DNA of 64,000 nucleotides from Catenibacillus scindens (GTDB lineage: Bacteria > Bacillota > Clostridia > Lachnospirales > Lachnospiraceae): the NCBI RefSeq assembly GCF_014202115.1, contig NZ_JACHFW010000003.1, positions 62,001 through 126,000 on the forward strand. The letters run 5' to 3'. The position numbers and the translations under genes were made by a program. Of the stretch, positions 17,932 to 26,700 are shown piece by piece. Positions within the stretch are counted from its first letter, which is position 1. Every line of letters starts with the position of its first letter. The notes below the pieces were generated by a model. The model saw nothing but the letters and a program-made list of their open reading frames with translations. It ran no database searches and was not told the origin of the DNA.

Positions 17932-18897
17932 TTACTTTTTATAAATATCTGCGCCGTATTTAGCAACTTCGTCATTAAAAATATCCCGCACTTTGGCGTC
18001 AGAGTAAATATAGCCGGGGATGTAGCGGCCGCCGGCGGCGTAGGCATCCATAGCGCGTCTGGCCTCCGCCCGGATCTCTGCTTCCGGACACCCGGGAGCG
18101 TCAATCTTCTGATTGTCAATGCCGCCTTTAAGGGTGATCTTTGATCCGTACTCCCTCTTGATCATCTCCATATCGTTGCACACGTTCAGCGGATTGATAC
18201 AATCTACGCCGATCTCCACAAGATCGGGAATGATCTGGGTAATATATCCACAGGAATGATGCTCATAGATCATGCCAAGCTCATGGATCTTTTTCGCGTA
18301 TCTGGCTTCGATAGGTTTAATAAATTCCCGCCACATATCCGGTGAAAAGAACATATTGGAATTAGTTCCCCAGTCATCGTGCATATGGATAATATCCGGA
18401 TGAACCGCTTTGTGGGCGATCTCAATACATTTCAGCTTATAGTCGCACATGGCGTTAAAAAAGTCCGCTACCGCCTCCGGGCACTCGTAAAAAGCGCACA
18501 GGGCGTTTTCCATACCGATCATCTCATTCATCCGCTCAAAAGCACCGGAAAGCATCAGCACATGGGTGGCATTGTTCTCATAATCAAGTCCGGACGCCAT
18601 AGCCTGCAAAATCTGCTCCGCGTTCATAGCGTCAAGATCCGGGAAATGTACCTTTTCTTCCCATTCTTCCATATCGTCAAACATGATAAAATGTGGCGTC
18701 ACCATACTTCCGTCAATGCCGGGATCCGGGCCGAGCCTTGTCCAGTTCACGCCCCACCAGTCGTCCCCTGTTTCATTTTCACCAAAATATCTATCACCGG
18801 GAAATACCACACCGGCGGTACACTGGGTTTCCGCAGGGATAAAATCAGGCATCTCGCCCCGGTAAATTGCCAACATCGCTTCTTTTTTTGTCTGCAT
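17932..18897 (-). CDS. URO-D fold methyltransferase, corrinoid-linked (probable substrate:corrinoid MT)
   Basis: The 321-aa URO-D/MtaA-superfamily protein starts at 18897 after AAGGAGAG. MHDDWGTNSNMFFSPDMW, then YEHHSCGYITQIIPDLVEIGVD and LKGGIDNQ are visible; the HSC in this position resembles the zinc/substrate site of methyltransferase relatives rather than heme-pathway HemE. It lies downstream of the corrinoid protein gene on the same strand, so it probably moves a methyl group between a methylated substrate and the corrinoid protein (MT-I role), like OdmB/VdmB/MtvB demethylases. Genuine HemE is unlikely: no heme genes are nearby. Confidence 0.75.
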   Translation of the reverse strand: MQTKKEAMLAIYRGEMPDFIPAETQCTAGVVFPGDRYFGENETGDDWWGVNWTRLGPDPGIDGSMVTPHFIMFDDMEEWEEKVHFPDLDAMNAEQILQAMASGLDYENNATHVLMLSGAFERMNEMIGMENALCAFYECPEAVADFFNAMCDYKLKCIEIAHKAVHPDIIHMHDDWGTNSNMFFSPDMWREFIKPIEARYAKKIHELGMIYEHHSCGYITQIIPDLVEIGVDCINPLNVCNDMEMIKREYGSKITLKGGIDNQKIDAPGCPEAEIRAEARRAMDAYAAGGRYIPGYIYSDAKVRDIFNDEVAKYGADIYKK

Positions 18898-18931
18898 ATC
18901 TGCTCTCCTTCTTCTTTTTTCCGACAATTGA

Positions 18932-18984
18932 GCCCGCACCGTTCAGGGATAGCCCACAAGGGCTGCCCTGCATCCGGCACGGGC
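18932..18984 (-). repeat. Nested intergenic hairpin
   Basis: An outer GCCCG/CGGGC pair (18932-18936, 18980-18984) and inner CAGGG(A)TAGCCC / GGGCTGCCCTG form a long hairpin just upstream of the methyltransferase RBS. The CCGTTCAGGG edge resembles the dispersed hairpin family. Confidence 0.55.
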
Positions 18985-18990
18985 CAAAAT

Positions 18991-19026
18991 TATAGTAAAC
19001 GACAAATATATTTGTCGTTTACTATA
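18991..19026. repeat. 36-bp perfect palindrome between corrinoid genes
   Basis: TATAGTAAACGACAAATA followed directly by its exact reverse complement. It lies 8 bp past the corrinoid protein stop, within the probable two-gene transcript. In RNA it forms an 18-bp stem without a real loop; in DNA it is a perfect dyad. It could be a protein-binding site, an RNase III substrate, or a transcript-differential element. Confidence 0.8.
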
Positions 19027-19033
19027 AAACCTC

Positions 19034-19678
19034 CTATTTTGCCAGAACAGCGTCCCTGGCAACCTCAGCGGCTGTTGTAGCATCTTCAGTATAGTAATCA
19101 GCACCAATTTCCTTGGCGAATGCCTCATTAACCGGAGCGCCGCCTACCATAACAATATATTTATCGCGAAGTCCTTTTTCCTTGAGCATGTCAATGACAA
19201 CCTTCATATTTGGCATAGTAGTTGTCAGAAGCGCAGACATACAGATCACGTCGGCGCCCACGCTCTCCGCCTCAGAAATAAATTTTTCCGGGTCGGTATC
19301 TACGCCAATATCATGAATTTCAAAACCGGCGCCTTTAAGCATCATGGCCACAAGGTTTTTACCGATATCATGAAGATCTCCCTTGACAGTGCCGATAACC
19401 ACTTTTCCCACAGGTTCATTGCCCACTTCAACCAGCTTTGGTTCAAGGATGGCAAGACCGGCGTTCATAGCGCGGGCAGCTACAAGAACCTCCGGTACAA
19501 AGACTTCGTCCTTTTTAAATTTCTCACCAATAATCATCATCCCGGACAGCAGGCCCTCGTTAAGGATGGCCTTGGGGTCGATCCCCTCCTCCAGCGCCTG
19601 GGTCACCAGGGCTTTTACATTTTTAGCTCTTCCTTTCTGCAAAAATCCAGAAATTTCTTCTAAAAGTTCCATTCCCAT
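19034..19678 (-). CDS. Corrinoid (cobalamin-binding) methyltransferase protein
   Basis: The 214-aa protein has an N-terminal four-helix cap (about 1-85; EGIDPKAILNEGLLSGMMIIGEKFK, EVFVPEVLVAARAM) and a Rossmann-like B12 domain carrying D101-L-H103-D-I-G106, the DxHxxG lower-ligand motif in GDLHDIGKNLV. It carries Co(I)/methyl-Co(III) corrinoid between two methyltransferases (MtaC/MtbC/MtvC class). The start at 19678 follows TTGGAGG; an ATG at 19693 is too close to that RBS. It forms a methyl-transfer module with the URO-D proteins at 17932 and 21352. Confidence 0.92.
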   Translation of the reverse strand: MGMELLEEISGFLQKGRAKNVKALVTQALEEGIDPKAILNEGLLSGMMIIGEKFKKDEVFVPEVLVAARAMNAGLAILEPKLVEVGNEPVGKVVIGTVKGDLHDIGKNLVAMMLKGAGFEIHDIGVDTDPEKFISEAESVGADVICMSALLTTTMPNMKVVIDMLKEKGLRDKYIVMVGGAPVNEAFAKEIGADYYTEDATTAAEVARDAVLAK

Positions 19679-19699
19679 CGTACATACCTCCAATTTTTG

Positions 19700-19770
19700 G
19701 TAACAGTTCCGCCATCAGGAACAGGGCGGCGTACGCACGGCGCAGCGGCAGGCGCAAACTGAACTGTTAC
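19700..19770. repeat. Palindromic intergenic element
   Basis: GTAACAGTTC (19700-19709) is complementary to GAACTGTTAC (19761-19770); internal GGGCGGCG/CGC-rich stems. It lies upstream of the corrinoid gene. A further half-element (CGCCGTCCTGAACTATTACG) lies near 19800-19819. Confidence 0.75.
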
Positions 19771-19949
19771 ATTTTTTGTTGACTTGTATCTTTTTTCCCG
19801 CCGTCCTGAACTATTACGTTAAATTTATTATAACATATCCCAAATACTTCCGTGGAATTTTTTACAGAATATCGGCAATTATTTTGCAAAATTTCCAGAC
19901 AAAAAAAAGGATTTCCGCAGCCCGATTATTTATCTTTCGATCTGATATA

Positions 19950-19979
19950 TTTACAATTTTCCCGAAAATATGCTATAAT
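19950..19979 (+). promoter_or_regulatory. Promoter of PocR/AraC regulator
   Basis: TTTACA (19950-19955), 18-bp spacer, TGCTATAAT with TATAAT at 19974-19979. Confidence 0.7.
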
Positions 19980-20034
19980 TTTTCCAAGAATAATTATGTA
20001 TATCTCAAAATTTTTACCAGAGGAAGAATGCAAT

Positions 20035-21285
20035 ATGATCCCCTACTTATATACAGTTGTCGACCAGAAAAAACTTAATGAAATGCTCACTGCCTTCCAC
20101 TGCTGTACCGGACTGCCTGTGCGGATACTTGATGACAAGGGACATGCCCTGGATCCGGACACTTCAGGCTGTGCCTACTGCGCTATTTTCCGCAAATACG
20201 CCAAATCTGACGATATGTGTGAAAACGTCCATCTGAAAGCCTGCCGCTATTCCATATCCCTGGGAGAAACCTACATTTTCACCTGCCCGGCGGGGCTCAA
20301 TCACATCGTTTTCCCGCTGATGAATAAAGAATCCCTTTTCGGCTCTGTCCTTGTAGGCCCGTTTCTTCTAAACGCCCCGGACGCTATTATGCTCTCAGAC
20401 CTGTCCCGGCGTTACCCGGATATCCCTACCAGCGATCTTCTGGAACTTTATGACGAGGCGCAGAATATTCCTGTAATCACACCCCACACCGCCGGTCAGG
20501 TCAGCAAGCTTTTGTACTACCTATTTTCCAACCTCATGAACGAGAGCCGCCAGATCCTCCTGGAAAAGCAGAAGCGCCTCTCTCAGCAGTCTCAGATCAA
20601 CGAGAGCATCCAGAGCTACAAAAACCACATTCTGGATACAAGTTCCTACCCTGTAGAAAAAGAAAATGATCTGATCACCAAGGTAAAAAACGGCAATGTG
20701 GCCCAGGCCAAGGGGATTCTCAACGATCTTTTAGGCTACGTTCTCTTCGCAGAGGGAGGGAAGCTGGAAACCATTAAATCCCGGGCCCTGGAGCTTTGCG
20801 CTCTTCTGTCCAGGGCGTCCATTGAAGCCGGCGGGATGGCCGATCCCATCCTCCATCTGAACACTGGCTTTATCCACAAGATCGCCCAGTGCCAGACCTA
20901 TGAATCCCTGTGCTACATCCTCCAGGACATTGTAGAAACGTTCGCCAACAACCTGTTAAGCCATAGCAATATTAAAAACCGGGATCTTATGAAAAAGGCG
21001 GTCAGCTACATCAGCCAGCACTACAGCGAACCTCTCACATTAAATATTGTGGCCAATCAGGTTCATCTTAACGCCTCCTATTTTTCCACACTGTTTAAAA
21101 AGGAAATGGGGATGTCCTTTAAAGAATACTTGAACCAGGTGCGCATTGAAGAGAGCAAACGCCTGCTGGCCAACAGCAGCTTCTCCATTATTGATATCGC
21201 CGTATCGGTAGGTTTTGAAGATCAGAGTTATTTTTCAAAAGTATTTAAAAAATATACCGGAATCACTCCAAAGCAATTCCGGTAA
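20035..21285 (+). CDS. AraC family regulator with PocR sensor domain
   Basis: The 416-aa product has an N-terminal PocR-type sensory domain (about 1-165; CCTGLPVRILDDKG, SGCAYCAIFRKYAKSDDMCENVHLKAC, FTCPAGLNHIVFPL) and a C-terminal AraC double helix-turn-helix (about 315-415; SYFSTLFKKEMGMSFKEYLNQVRIEESKRLL, FEDQSYFSKVFKKYTGITPKQFR). PocR domains sense small substrates such as propanediol or aromatics. The start at 20035 follows GAGGAAG. It is flanked on both sides by corrinoid methyltransferase genes, so it is the probable activator of the demethylation module. Confidence 0.88.
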   Translation: MIPYLYTVVDQKKLNEMLTAFHCCTGLPVRILDDKGHALDPDTSGCAYCAIFRKYAKSDDMCENVHLKACRYSISLGETYIFTCPAGLNHIVFPLMNKESLFGSVLVGPFLLNAPDAIMLSDLSRRYPDIPTSDLLELYDEAQNIPVITPHTAGQVSKLLYYLFSNLMNESRQILLEKQKRLSQQSQINESIQSYKNHILDTSSYPVEKENDLITKVKNGNVAQAKGILNDLLGYVLFAEGGKLETIKSRALELCALLSRASIEAGGMADPILHLNTGFIHKIAQCQTYESLCYILQDIVETFANNLLSHSNIKNRDLMKKAVSYISQHYSEPLTLNIVANQVHLNASYFSTLFKKEMGMSFKEYLNQVRIEESKRLLANSSFSIIDIAVSVGFEDQSYFSKVFKKYTGITPKQFR

Positions 21286-21297
21286 ATCTGTGTACTG

Positions 21298-21338
21298 ATT
21301 CAGCCATGGCGCCGGGAATACCGGATTCATGGCTGAAT
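21298..21338. terminator. Bidirectional hairpin terminator
   Basis: ATTCAGCCATG (21298-21308) pairs with CATGGCTGAAT (21328-21338), with an inner CCGG-rich stem. It lies between converging genes and its TTCAGCC edge resembles the dispersed hairpin family. Confidence 0.75.
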
Positions 21339-21351
21339 TATTATCAATATA

Positions 21352-22365
21352 TTATTTCCCACTGTAAAAATCTTTTACCGCCTGGAAGAAAGCGTCAATA
21401 TTCTCCCATGGGGACATGGGCGGAATATCGCACCCGGAGGAGATGACAAAATTGTCCATATCTTTGCACTCATCCAGCACTTTCAAGGTGCTTTCCCGGA
21501 TAGACTCCGGTGTGCCGTTTTTAAATTCCCCGGCAGGGTCAACGTTCCCCGCGCCCACAATATGGGGCGGGATGTGGGACATCATCTCTTTCATGTTAAT
21601 AGCGTTGCCGAAATGAAGAACAGGGCTGCCAGTGGCCACAATGGAATCAATCTGCTGAATGGTGCAGTTTCCGCAGTTGTGGTAGACTACAATGAAGTCA
21701 TCCTCCTGAACTTTGTCGATGATCTTTTTTACATACTCCGCCGAGAACTCTTCCGCCAGAGCTGGAGAGAGAAGTCCGGCCAGAGGCTCCGCCATAACAA
21801 CACCATTGGCCCCCGCCGCTTTAAAGGCCAGAATATAATTTGTAATAAATTCACTGGCTTTTTCAAGAACCAGATGAACGGAATCCGGATCGTCGTAGCA
21901 CCAGATCATGGCCTCCGACACATCCAGAAGCCTTCCTGTGAGGGAGAAAGGCCCGATCACCCCGGCCAGTACCGGACGGTCTGTAATCATCTCCACCGCC
22001 TTTTTTATGGCTTCCACATAAATACCTGTGCGGCCGCTGCCGATTTCCGGCACTTTAAGCGCTCCCGCGTCATCCTCATCCTTAACCACAGCCCCGATCA
22101 CTGTAGGCACCTCATCGTCTGACACCCGTATTGTGGAGCCGAAACACTCTGCCTCCACAGAGAGATCCATAAAGCTCACGGACGCCGCCGTGTCCACCCG
22201 GTCCGCCACCGCTTTCATGCACTGAGCCTGCAGATCGCTGCTTTCAATAAGCTGGCGCACCGTAATACCCATAAGCTGTATCCCCGGAAATGAAAGCACC
22301 GGCAGCGGCTTTTTCACCGGTGCAGCCTTCACATCTTCTACCCATTGTCTCATATTTCGTTTCAT
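21352..22365 (-). CDS. MtaA/CmuA-type methylcorrinoid methyltransferase (URO-D fold)
   Basis: The 337-aa product starts at 22365 after GGGGAGGAC. It shows the MtaA/CmuA zinc motif H229-x-C231 (VVYHNCGNC) with the distal ligand C312 in ISSGCDIPP, plus VIGPFSLTGRLLD and GAGNVDPAGEF. Such enzymes transfer the methyl group from methyl-corrinoid to a thiol or pterin (MT-II role); in an acetogen-like Firmicute the acceptor would be tetrahydrofolate. With the corrinoid protein at 19034 and the URO-D protein at 17932 it completes a three-part demethylase. Confidence 0.85.
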   Translation of the reverse strand: MKRNMRQWVEDVKAAPVKKPLPVLSFPGIQLMGITVRQLIESSDLQAQCMKAVADRVDTAASVSFMDLSVEAECFGSTIRVSDDEVPTVIGAVVKDEDDAGALKVPEIGSGRTGIYVEAIKKAVEMITDRPVLAGVIGPFSLTGRLLDVSEAMIWCYDDPDSVHLVLEKASEFITNYILAFKAAGANGVVMAEPLAGLLSPALAEEFSAEYVKKIIDKVQEDDFIVVYHNCGNCTIQQIDSIVATGSPVLHFGNAINMKEMMSHIPPHIVGAGNVDPAGEFKNGTPESIRESTLKVLDECKDMDNFVISSGCDIPPMSPWENIDAFFQAVKDFYSGK

Positions 22366-22589
22366 TAATATGTCCTCCCCTTTGATTTCCTGAAATAATT
22401 GCTGCAACCGTTCAGGACGGCGCATCTTCTAACCCGCCGTTCTAAACTATTTTCAAGCCCCGCTTGCGGGTCTTGGCGCGGGATTCTTCCCACATCTGAT
22501 AAATAATTATCCCATGTCCCCACATTTTTTCTATTATTTTTACTATTTTTTTTGTAATTTTTTTGTATCATTTAATTTTTTCAATTTCC

Positions 22590-22632
22590 GTAACAGTTCA
22601 GCCCTCGCCATCCCTGATGGCTGAACTGTTAC
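22590..22632. repeat. Palindromic intergenic element
   Basis: GTAACAGTTCAGCC (22590-22603) is perfectly complementary to GGCTGAACTGTTAC (22619-22632), loop of 15 nt. It is the smallest and cleanest member of the dispersed hairpin family and ends 13 bp past the ABC exporter stop (minus strand), so it may act as a transcript-end hairpin. A looser relative lies at about 22398-22450. Confidence 0.85.
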
Positions 22633-22644
22633 CAATTTCCGTCA

Positions 22645-24588
22645 TCAGAGCGGGGCAAATTTTTGTTCCCCGTCCTGATAATACTGGGCCTGAGCCGTCC
22701 ACATCTCACAATATTTGCCCTTTGTATCCGCCACAAGGATTTGATGGCTGCCCCGCTGAACGATACGGCCCTGGTCAAACACAAGGATCTCATCGCAGAA
22801 CTGGCAGGAGGACAGGCGGTGGCTGATATAAACTGCCGTCTTGTCCTCAATAATATCGTTAAACTTGCTATAAATCTCCATCTCCGCCACAGGATCCAAA
22901 GCCGCCGTCGGCTCATCAAGAATCACGAAAGGAGCGTCTTTGTACAGAGTCCGGGCAATGGCAATTTTCTGCGCTTCACCTCCGGAAACTTCCACACCCT
23001 CTTTATCCAGATCTTTATACAGATAGGTGTCAAGACCGTCGGGCATTTTATCCAGACGCCGGGAAAAACCGGCTTTTTCCAGACATTCCTTCACCCGTTC
23101 CCGGTCATAATCTTTTACTCCGGCCACATTTTCCCCAAGAGGCAGGGCAAAGAGAACAAAATCCTGAAAAACAACAGAAAACAGCCGGATATAATCGCTG
23201 TACCTGTATTGGCGTATATCCACGCCGTTGAGAAGAATCTGCCCCTCAGTCGGATCGTACATCCGGCACAAAAGCTTGATAAATGTAGTCTTTCCCGAAC
23301 CATTCATCCCAACCACCGCTGTGCGCCGGCCCATTTTAAATGCCATAGTGACATGTCTGAGGGCATAATCCTGGCTTCCCGGATACTTAAAAGATACATC
23401 CCGAAATTCAATCTCAAACTCTTTATTGGACGCCGGCTGATCCGGCAGCCCCTTACCTGCAGCAGTCCTGTTATCCGCAGTTCCCTCAATAGGCCGGGAA
23501 CCCTGATACATTTTGTCAGGAATATCCAAAAACGCAAAAGTATTTTTCAGATAAGCGGCGTTAAACCGCATCACCCCCAGGGATCTTAGGAGATTTGTCA
23601 GACCAAGGAAAAGACTGGTGATCGCCCCAACGTACTGGGCAATGGAGCCTACGCCAAATGCCCCGGCCCAGGCTTTCATACAAACAAAGAGATAGACAGC
23701 CCCTGTCAGTATTGCCGAAAGGCTGGCGGACAGGCCGTTCCATAATCCCATAGGGCCGGCAAAAGTTTTCGCCAGCACTCCGCCCCGCCGAAACATATCC
23801 ATCCTCTCCATATAAGGGTTGCACACATTTTCCTGCTGCTCATAAACGCGCAGATCCGCCGCCCTCTCCCGCTCTGTACACATATTTCCAAAAAAGGCAA
23901 AAAAACGATTGGAGAGCATAATCTCCCCGGAAGCTTTATCCACGCACCCGTTAGCTTTGTCTGAACATACAAAAGAGAACAGCGTCACAAAGAGAAGTAT
24001 ACCAAGGATCACCACAAGACACAGGGGATGATTAAGCCATCCATAGCCTCCGTCCACAGGAACTTTGCTGGCAAACAACGTGACAGACAGGCCCACGCCG
24101 CCCACAATGCGGGCCAACTGCCCGGCCATCTGGGCCGTCCTGTAGATGCTGTCTTTCAGCCCCCAGCCGCCCCAGTTGTCCGACTGGCAGATCTGAGAGT
24201 AGGTATCGTACACATACTGGCTGTCTATATTTTCAAAATCCATTCCGATCATTTTATCTATGTAAATCTTTTCCACACCCTGACTACAGACAGCTTCCTC
24301 ATAGTTTTTCCAACGAAGCAGAAGAGCCCGCCCCGCCGCGAGAACTGCAGAAGATACAAGCTGGATAACAACCAGGCGAAAAAGGATGCGGGGATCCCGC
24401 TCCGACACCAGCTCGTTAAGGATACGGGCAGACAGCCACACTTCCACCAGAGGAATGGCGGCGTTAGACACCTCATATAAAATGCCCGATATAAACAAGG
24501 ACGGACAGAGGCTCCCCAGAACCTTCCATGAACGCCCCTGCCATCTGATAGCTTCTGTGAAAGATATTTTTTCATTTTCCTGATTCAT
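22645..24588 (-). CDS. ABC exporter, fused membrane/ATPase subunit (half 2)
   Basis: The 647-aa product has an N-terminal six-helix membrane domain (about 20-330) and a C-terminal ATPase. Walker A GMNGSGKTT is near residue 423, signature VSGGEAQ near 533, and Walker B with catalytic Glu is VILDEPTAALDP; the H-loop is ISHRLS. The start at 24588 follows AGGAGGGGG and overlaps the previous gene by 17 bp. Both halves have consensus catalytic residues, so either could hydrolyse ATP. It is probably a heterodimeric drug/lipid/peptide exporter; the substrate is unknown. Confidence 0.9.
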   Translation of the reverse strand: MNQENEKISFTEAIRWQGRSWKVLGSLCPSLFISGILYEVSNAAIPLVEVWLSARILNELVSERDPRILFRLVVIQLVSSAVLAAGRALLLRWKNYEEAVCSQGVEKIYIDKMIGMDFENIDSQYVYDTYSQICQSDNWGGWGLKDSIYRTAQMAGQLARIVGGVGLSVTLFASKVPVDGGYGWLNHPLCLVVILGILLFVTLFSFVCSDKANGCVDKASGEIMLSNRFFAFFGNMCTERERAADLRVYEQQENVCNPYMERMDMFRRGGVLAKTFAGPMGLWNGLSASLSAILTGAVYLFVCMKAWAGAFGVGSIAQYVGAITSLFLGLTNLLRSLGVMRFNAAYLKNTFAFLDIPDKMYQGSRPIEGTADNRTAAGKGLPDQPASNKEFEIEFRDVSFKYPGSQDYALRHVTMAFKMGRRTAVVGMNGSGKTTFIKLLCRMYDPTEGQILLNGVDIRQYRYSDYIRLFSVVFQDFVLFALPLGENVAGVKDYDRERVKECLEKAGFSRRLDKMPDGLDTYLYKDLDKEGVEVSGGEAQKIAIARTLYKDAPFVILDEPTAALDPVAEMEIYSKFNDIIEDKTAVYISHRLSSCQFCDEILVFDQGRIVQRGSHQILVADTKGKYCEMWTAQAQYYQDGEQKFAPL

Positions 24589-26401
24589 GAGTTCCCCCTC
24601 CTTCCTGATAATACCGGCTCTGAATCTCAAAAAGGCGGGCATAAGCGCCACCGGCGTCCATTAGCGCTTCGTGACTGCCTTCTTCAGCAATCTTTCCATG
24701 TTCCAAAAACAGAATCCGGTGGCAGAACCGGGTGGATGCCAGCCGGTGGGAAATAAACAGGGATGTCCGTCCGTGGGTCATCTTGGAATACTTCATATAA
24801 ATATCATTTTCCGCGATAGGGTCCAGGGCCGCTGTAGGCTCATCCAGGGCAAGAATGGGCGCGTCTTTATATAATGCACGGGCCAGCATAAGGCGCTGGG
24901 TCTGACCACCGGACAGTTCCACGCCATTCTCAAAAACCTGACGCCCCACAGGAGTATCAATCCCCAGGGGAAGATCCCTGACAACCTGAGTCAGCCCGGC
25001 CTGGTCAATGCATTTCCACACTTTGTCAGTATTAATCCCGTCAACCCGCTGGGCCACATTCTGGGCCACACTGGCTTCTAACAGTGAAAAATCCTGGAAC
25101 ACCGCACAAAACATCCGGTAATAATCTCTCCGGTCATACTTTCGTATATCCCGTCCGTTGAGCAGCACCTGCCCCTGTGTAGGGTCAAGGAAACCGCAGA
25201 TCAGCCGCACCAGGGTGGTTTTTCCCGCGCCGTTTAATCCTACAATAGCCACCTTCTCTCCGGGATGAATCGTGAGAGAAATATGGGACAGAGTATCCTT
25301 TTCGCTGCCAGGATAACGGTAGGACACATCATCCAGGCAGAGTTCATATGATTTCTCCGGGTCCGCCTCCAGGGGCTCGCCATCATCAAATTTAAAAGGC
25401 TCCGGCCATTCCAGAAATTCCCGCAGAGCGGAAATATCCAGACTTTGAAGATGAAGCTGGGAAAATTTTTCCAAAATTCCTGTCACCCACTGGGTAAATC
25501 CGCTGACTGCGTTAAAATAGAGCAAAAATTCCGAGGCCGCCAGCCCCTGAGTCAATGTCAGGGTAATCAGGTAGGCGTAGGCAATGCCGTTGCGGGCAAA
25601 TGTCAGCACAAGATCCACAGCATTGCCCCACAAATATGCTGCCTCCCTTCGGGCCACAAATGCCCGGTACAGCCCCATTGTCTTATCCCACACATCTTCC
25701 AGCCAGTCTCTCAGACCAAAAACACGGATATCTTTGGCATAGGAGCGCCGGGTTGAAACGCGGTGAATATAGGCCAGCCGCTCATGACAGGCAGACTCCT
25801 CCTCCCGGTGGCGGTACCCCCAACTGTTGAACCGCTTATTGACACAATAACCGGCCGCCGTTGTTGCGATCACCACCACAGTCAGCAGAGGATGAAGGCC
25901 GGACAGCAGAGTCAGATAGACAATAAAACCAAAGATGTTGGTCAAAATATCTGTCCATGTGGTCCATATAGCCTCCGTTGCCTCCCTGTTGGCCGATGTG
26001 GACTTTAAGGCTTTGCTCTGGCTGTTAATAAATTTCGTATCGAGGGTATTCGGGTAGGAAGTTCCCGCCACTTTACTGTCGATCTGCCGCAGCAGATTCA
26101 TACGCACAGCAATCCGGCCGATAAACCCGCCGTCTTTCAGCCATGCGCCCAGTCCGGCCAGAATAAACAGGATCAGGGTAAATCCCAAAATCGACAAAAT
26201 CAGACTGGTCAGAGGGACTTTTTCCTCCACTTCCATAAGCAGTACCGGCCCCACAAGCAGCTCAGCCACCGACTGTCCGGCAGTGGCCGCCGCCAAAAGA
26301 ACCCCAAGCACCGGAACGCTTTTTCGGGTTTTCCAGGCAGTTTTTAACATAAAAGCGGTATTTTGCCAGATGTTGTATGCCCCTTTGTTTTGATTTTTCA
26401 T
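24572..26401 (-). CDS. ABC exporter, fused membrane/ATPase subunit (half 1)
   Basis: The 609-aa product is an N-terminal membrane domain plus an ATPase with Walker A GLNGAGKTT (near residue 388), signature LSGGQTQR (near 495), DEPTAALDP and ISHRLAS. It is the first gene of a two-gene exporter operon; the start follows CCGGAGATGAG. The space upstream holds two copies of a small-RNA gene on the opposite strand. No precursor-peptide or maturation gene is seen, so a bacteriocin role is not supported. Confidence 0.9.
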   Translation of the reverse strand: MKNQNKGAYNIWQNTAFMLKTAWKTRKSVPVLGVLLAAATAGQSVAELLVGPVLLMEVEEKVPLTSLILSILGFTLILFILAGLGAWLKDGGFIGRIAVRMNLLRQIDSKVAGTSYPNTLDTKFINSQSKALKSTSANREATEAIWTTWTDILTNIFGFIVYLTLLSGLHPLLTVVVIATTAAGYCVNKRFNSWGYRHREEESACHERLAYIHRVSTRRSYAKDIRVFGLRDWLEDVWDKTMGLYRAFVARREAAYLWGNAVDLVLTFARNGIAYAYLITLTLTQGLAASEFLLYFNAVSGFTQWVTGILEKFSQLHLQSLDISALREFLEWPEPFKFDDGEPLEADPEKSYELCLDDVSYRYPGSEKDTLSHISLTIHPGEKVAIVGLNGAGKTTLVRLICGFLDPTQGQVLLNGRDIRKYDRRDYYRMFCAVFQDFSLLEASVAQNVAQRVDGINTDKVWKCIDQAGLTQVVRDLPLGIDTPVGRQVFENGVELSGGQTQRLMLARALYKDAPILALDEPTAALDPIAENDIYMKYSKMTHGRTSLFISHRLASTRFCHRILFLEHGKIAEEGSHEALMDAGGAYARLFEIQSRYYQEGGGTHESGK

Positions 26402-26662
26402 TTTCTCATCTCCGGAAATATTATAAAATAGTATCTTCCATATTAAAGTATATTCCTGAAATATTCAACACTCCCAGTTTTATTTCCAAAGCCGGGGCGC
26501 CAGATCCGCCATATCATTTGAATCTGACAGTTATTTATTCCCGATTATTGTCACTTTTTTCTTAAAAAATGGTTTTATAAGAAAAAAGACTTGCCATTCT
26601 CTACAATATTGTTTTTGTCCGCTCACAGCTTGCACAAAAACATTCTTTAAAAAAATAAATTT

Positions 26663-26699
26663 TTGTGAACACTTCCCGCCAAAGATTCAGTATTATAAT
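26663..26699 (+). promoter_or_regulatory. Promoter of C-rich sRNA copy A
   Basis: TTGTGAACACTT, 16 nt, TATTATAAT. The same 12-16-9 arrangement is present in copies B (27017-27053) and C (29068-29104). About 60 bp further upstream is also shared by A and B, including complementary CACAAAAA/TTTTTGTG. Confidence 0.65.
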
Positions 26700-26700
26700 A

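Noticed and set aside
17896-18144. 82-codon plus-strand frame after the importer operon
   Set aside because: It runs through the terminator hairpin and antisense to the methyltransferase 3' end; no RBS.
17932-18897. Uroporphyrinogen decarboxylase (HemE) of heme synthesis
   Set aside because: The fold is shared, but the His-Ser-Cys site and the adjacent corrinoid protein, second URO-D protein and PocR regulator fit methyl transfer; no heme genes are nearby.
22645-26401. Lantibiotic/bacteriocin exporter
   Set aside because: No precursor peptide, peptidase C39 domain or maturation enzyme is found next to the ABC pair.
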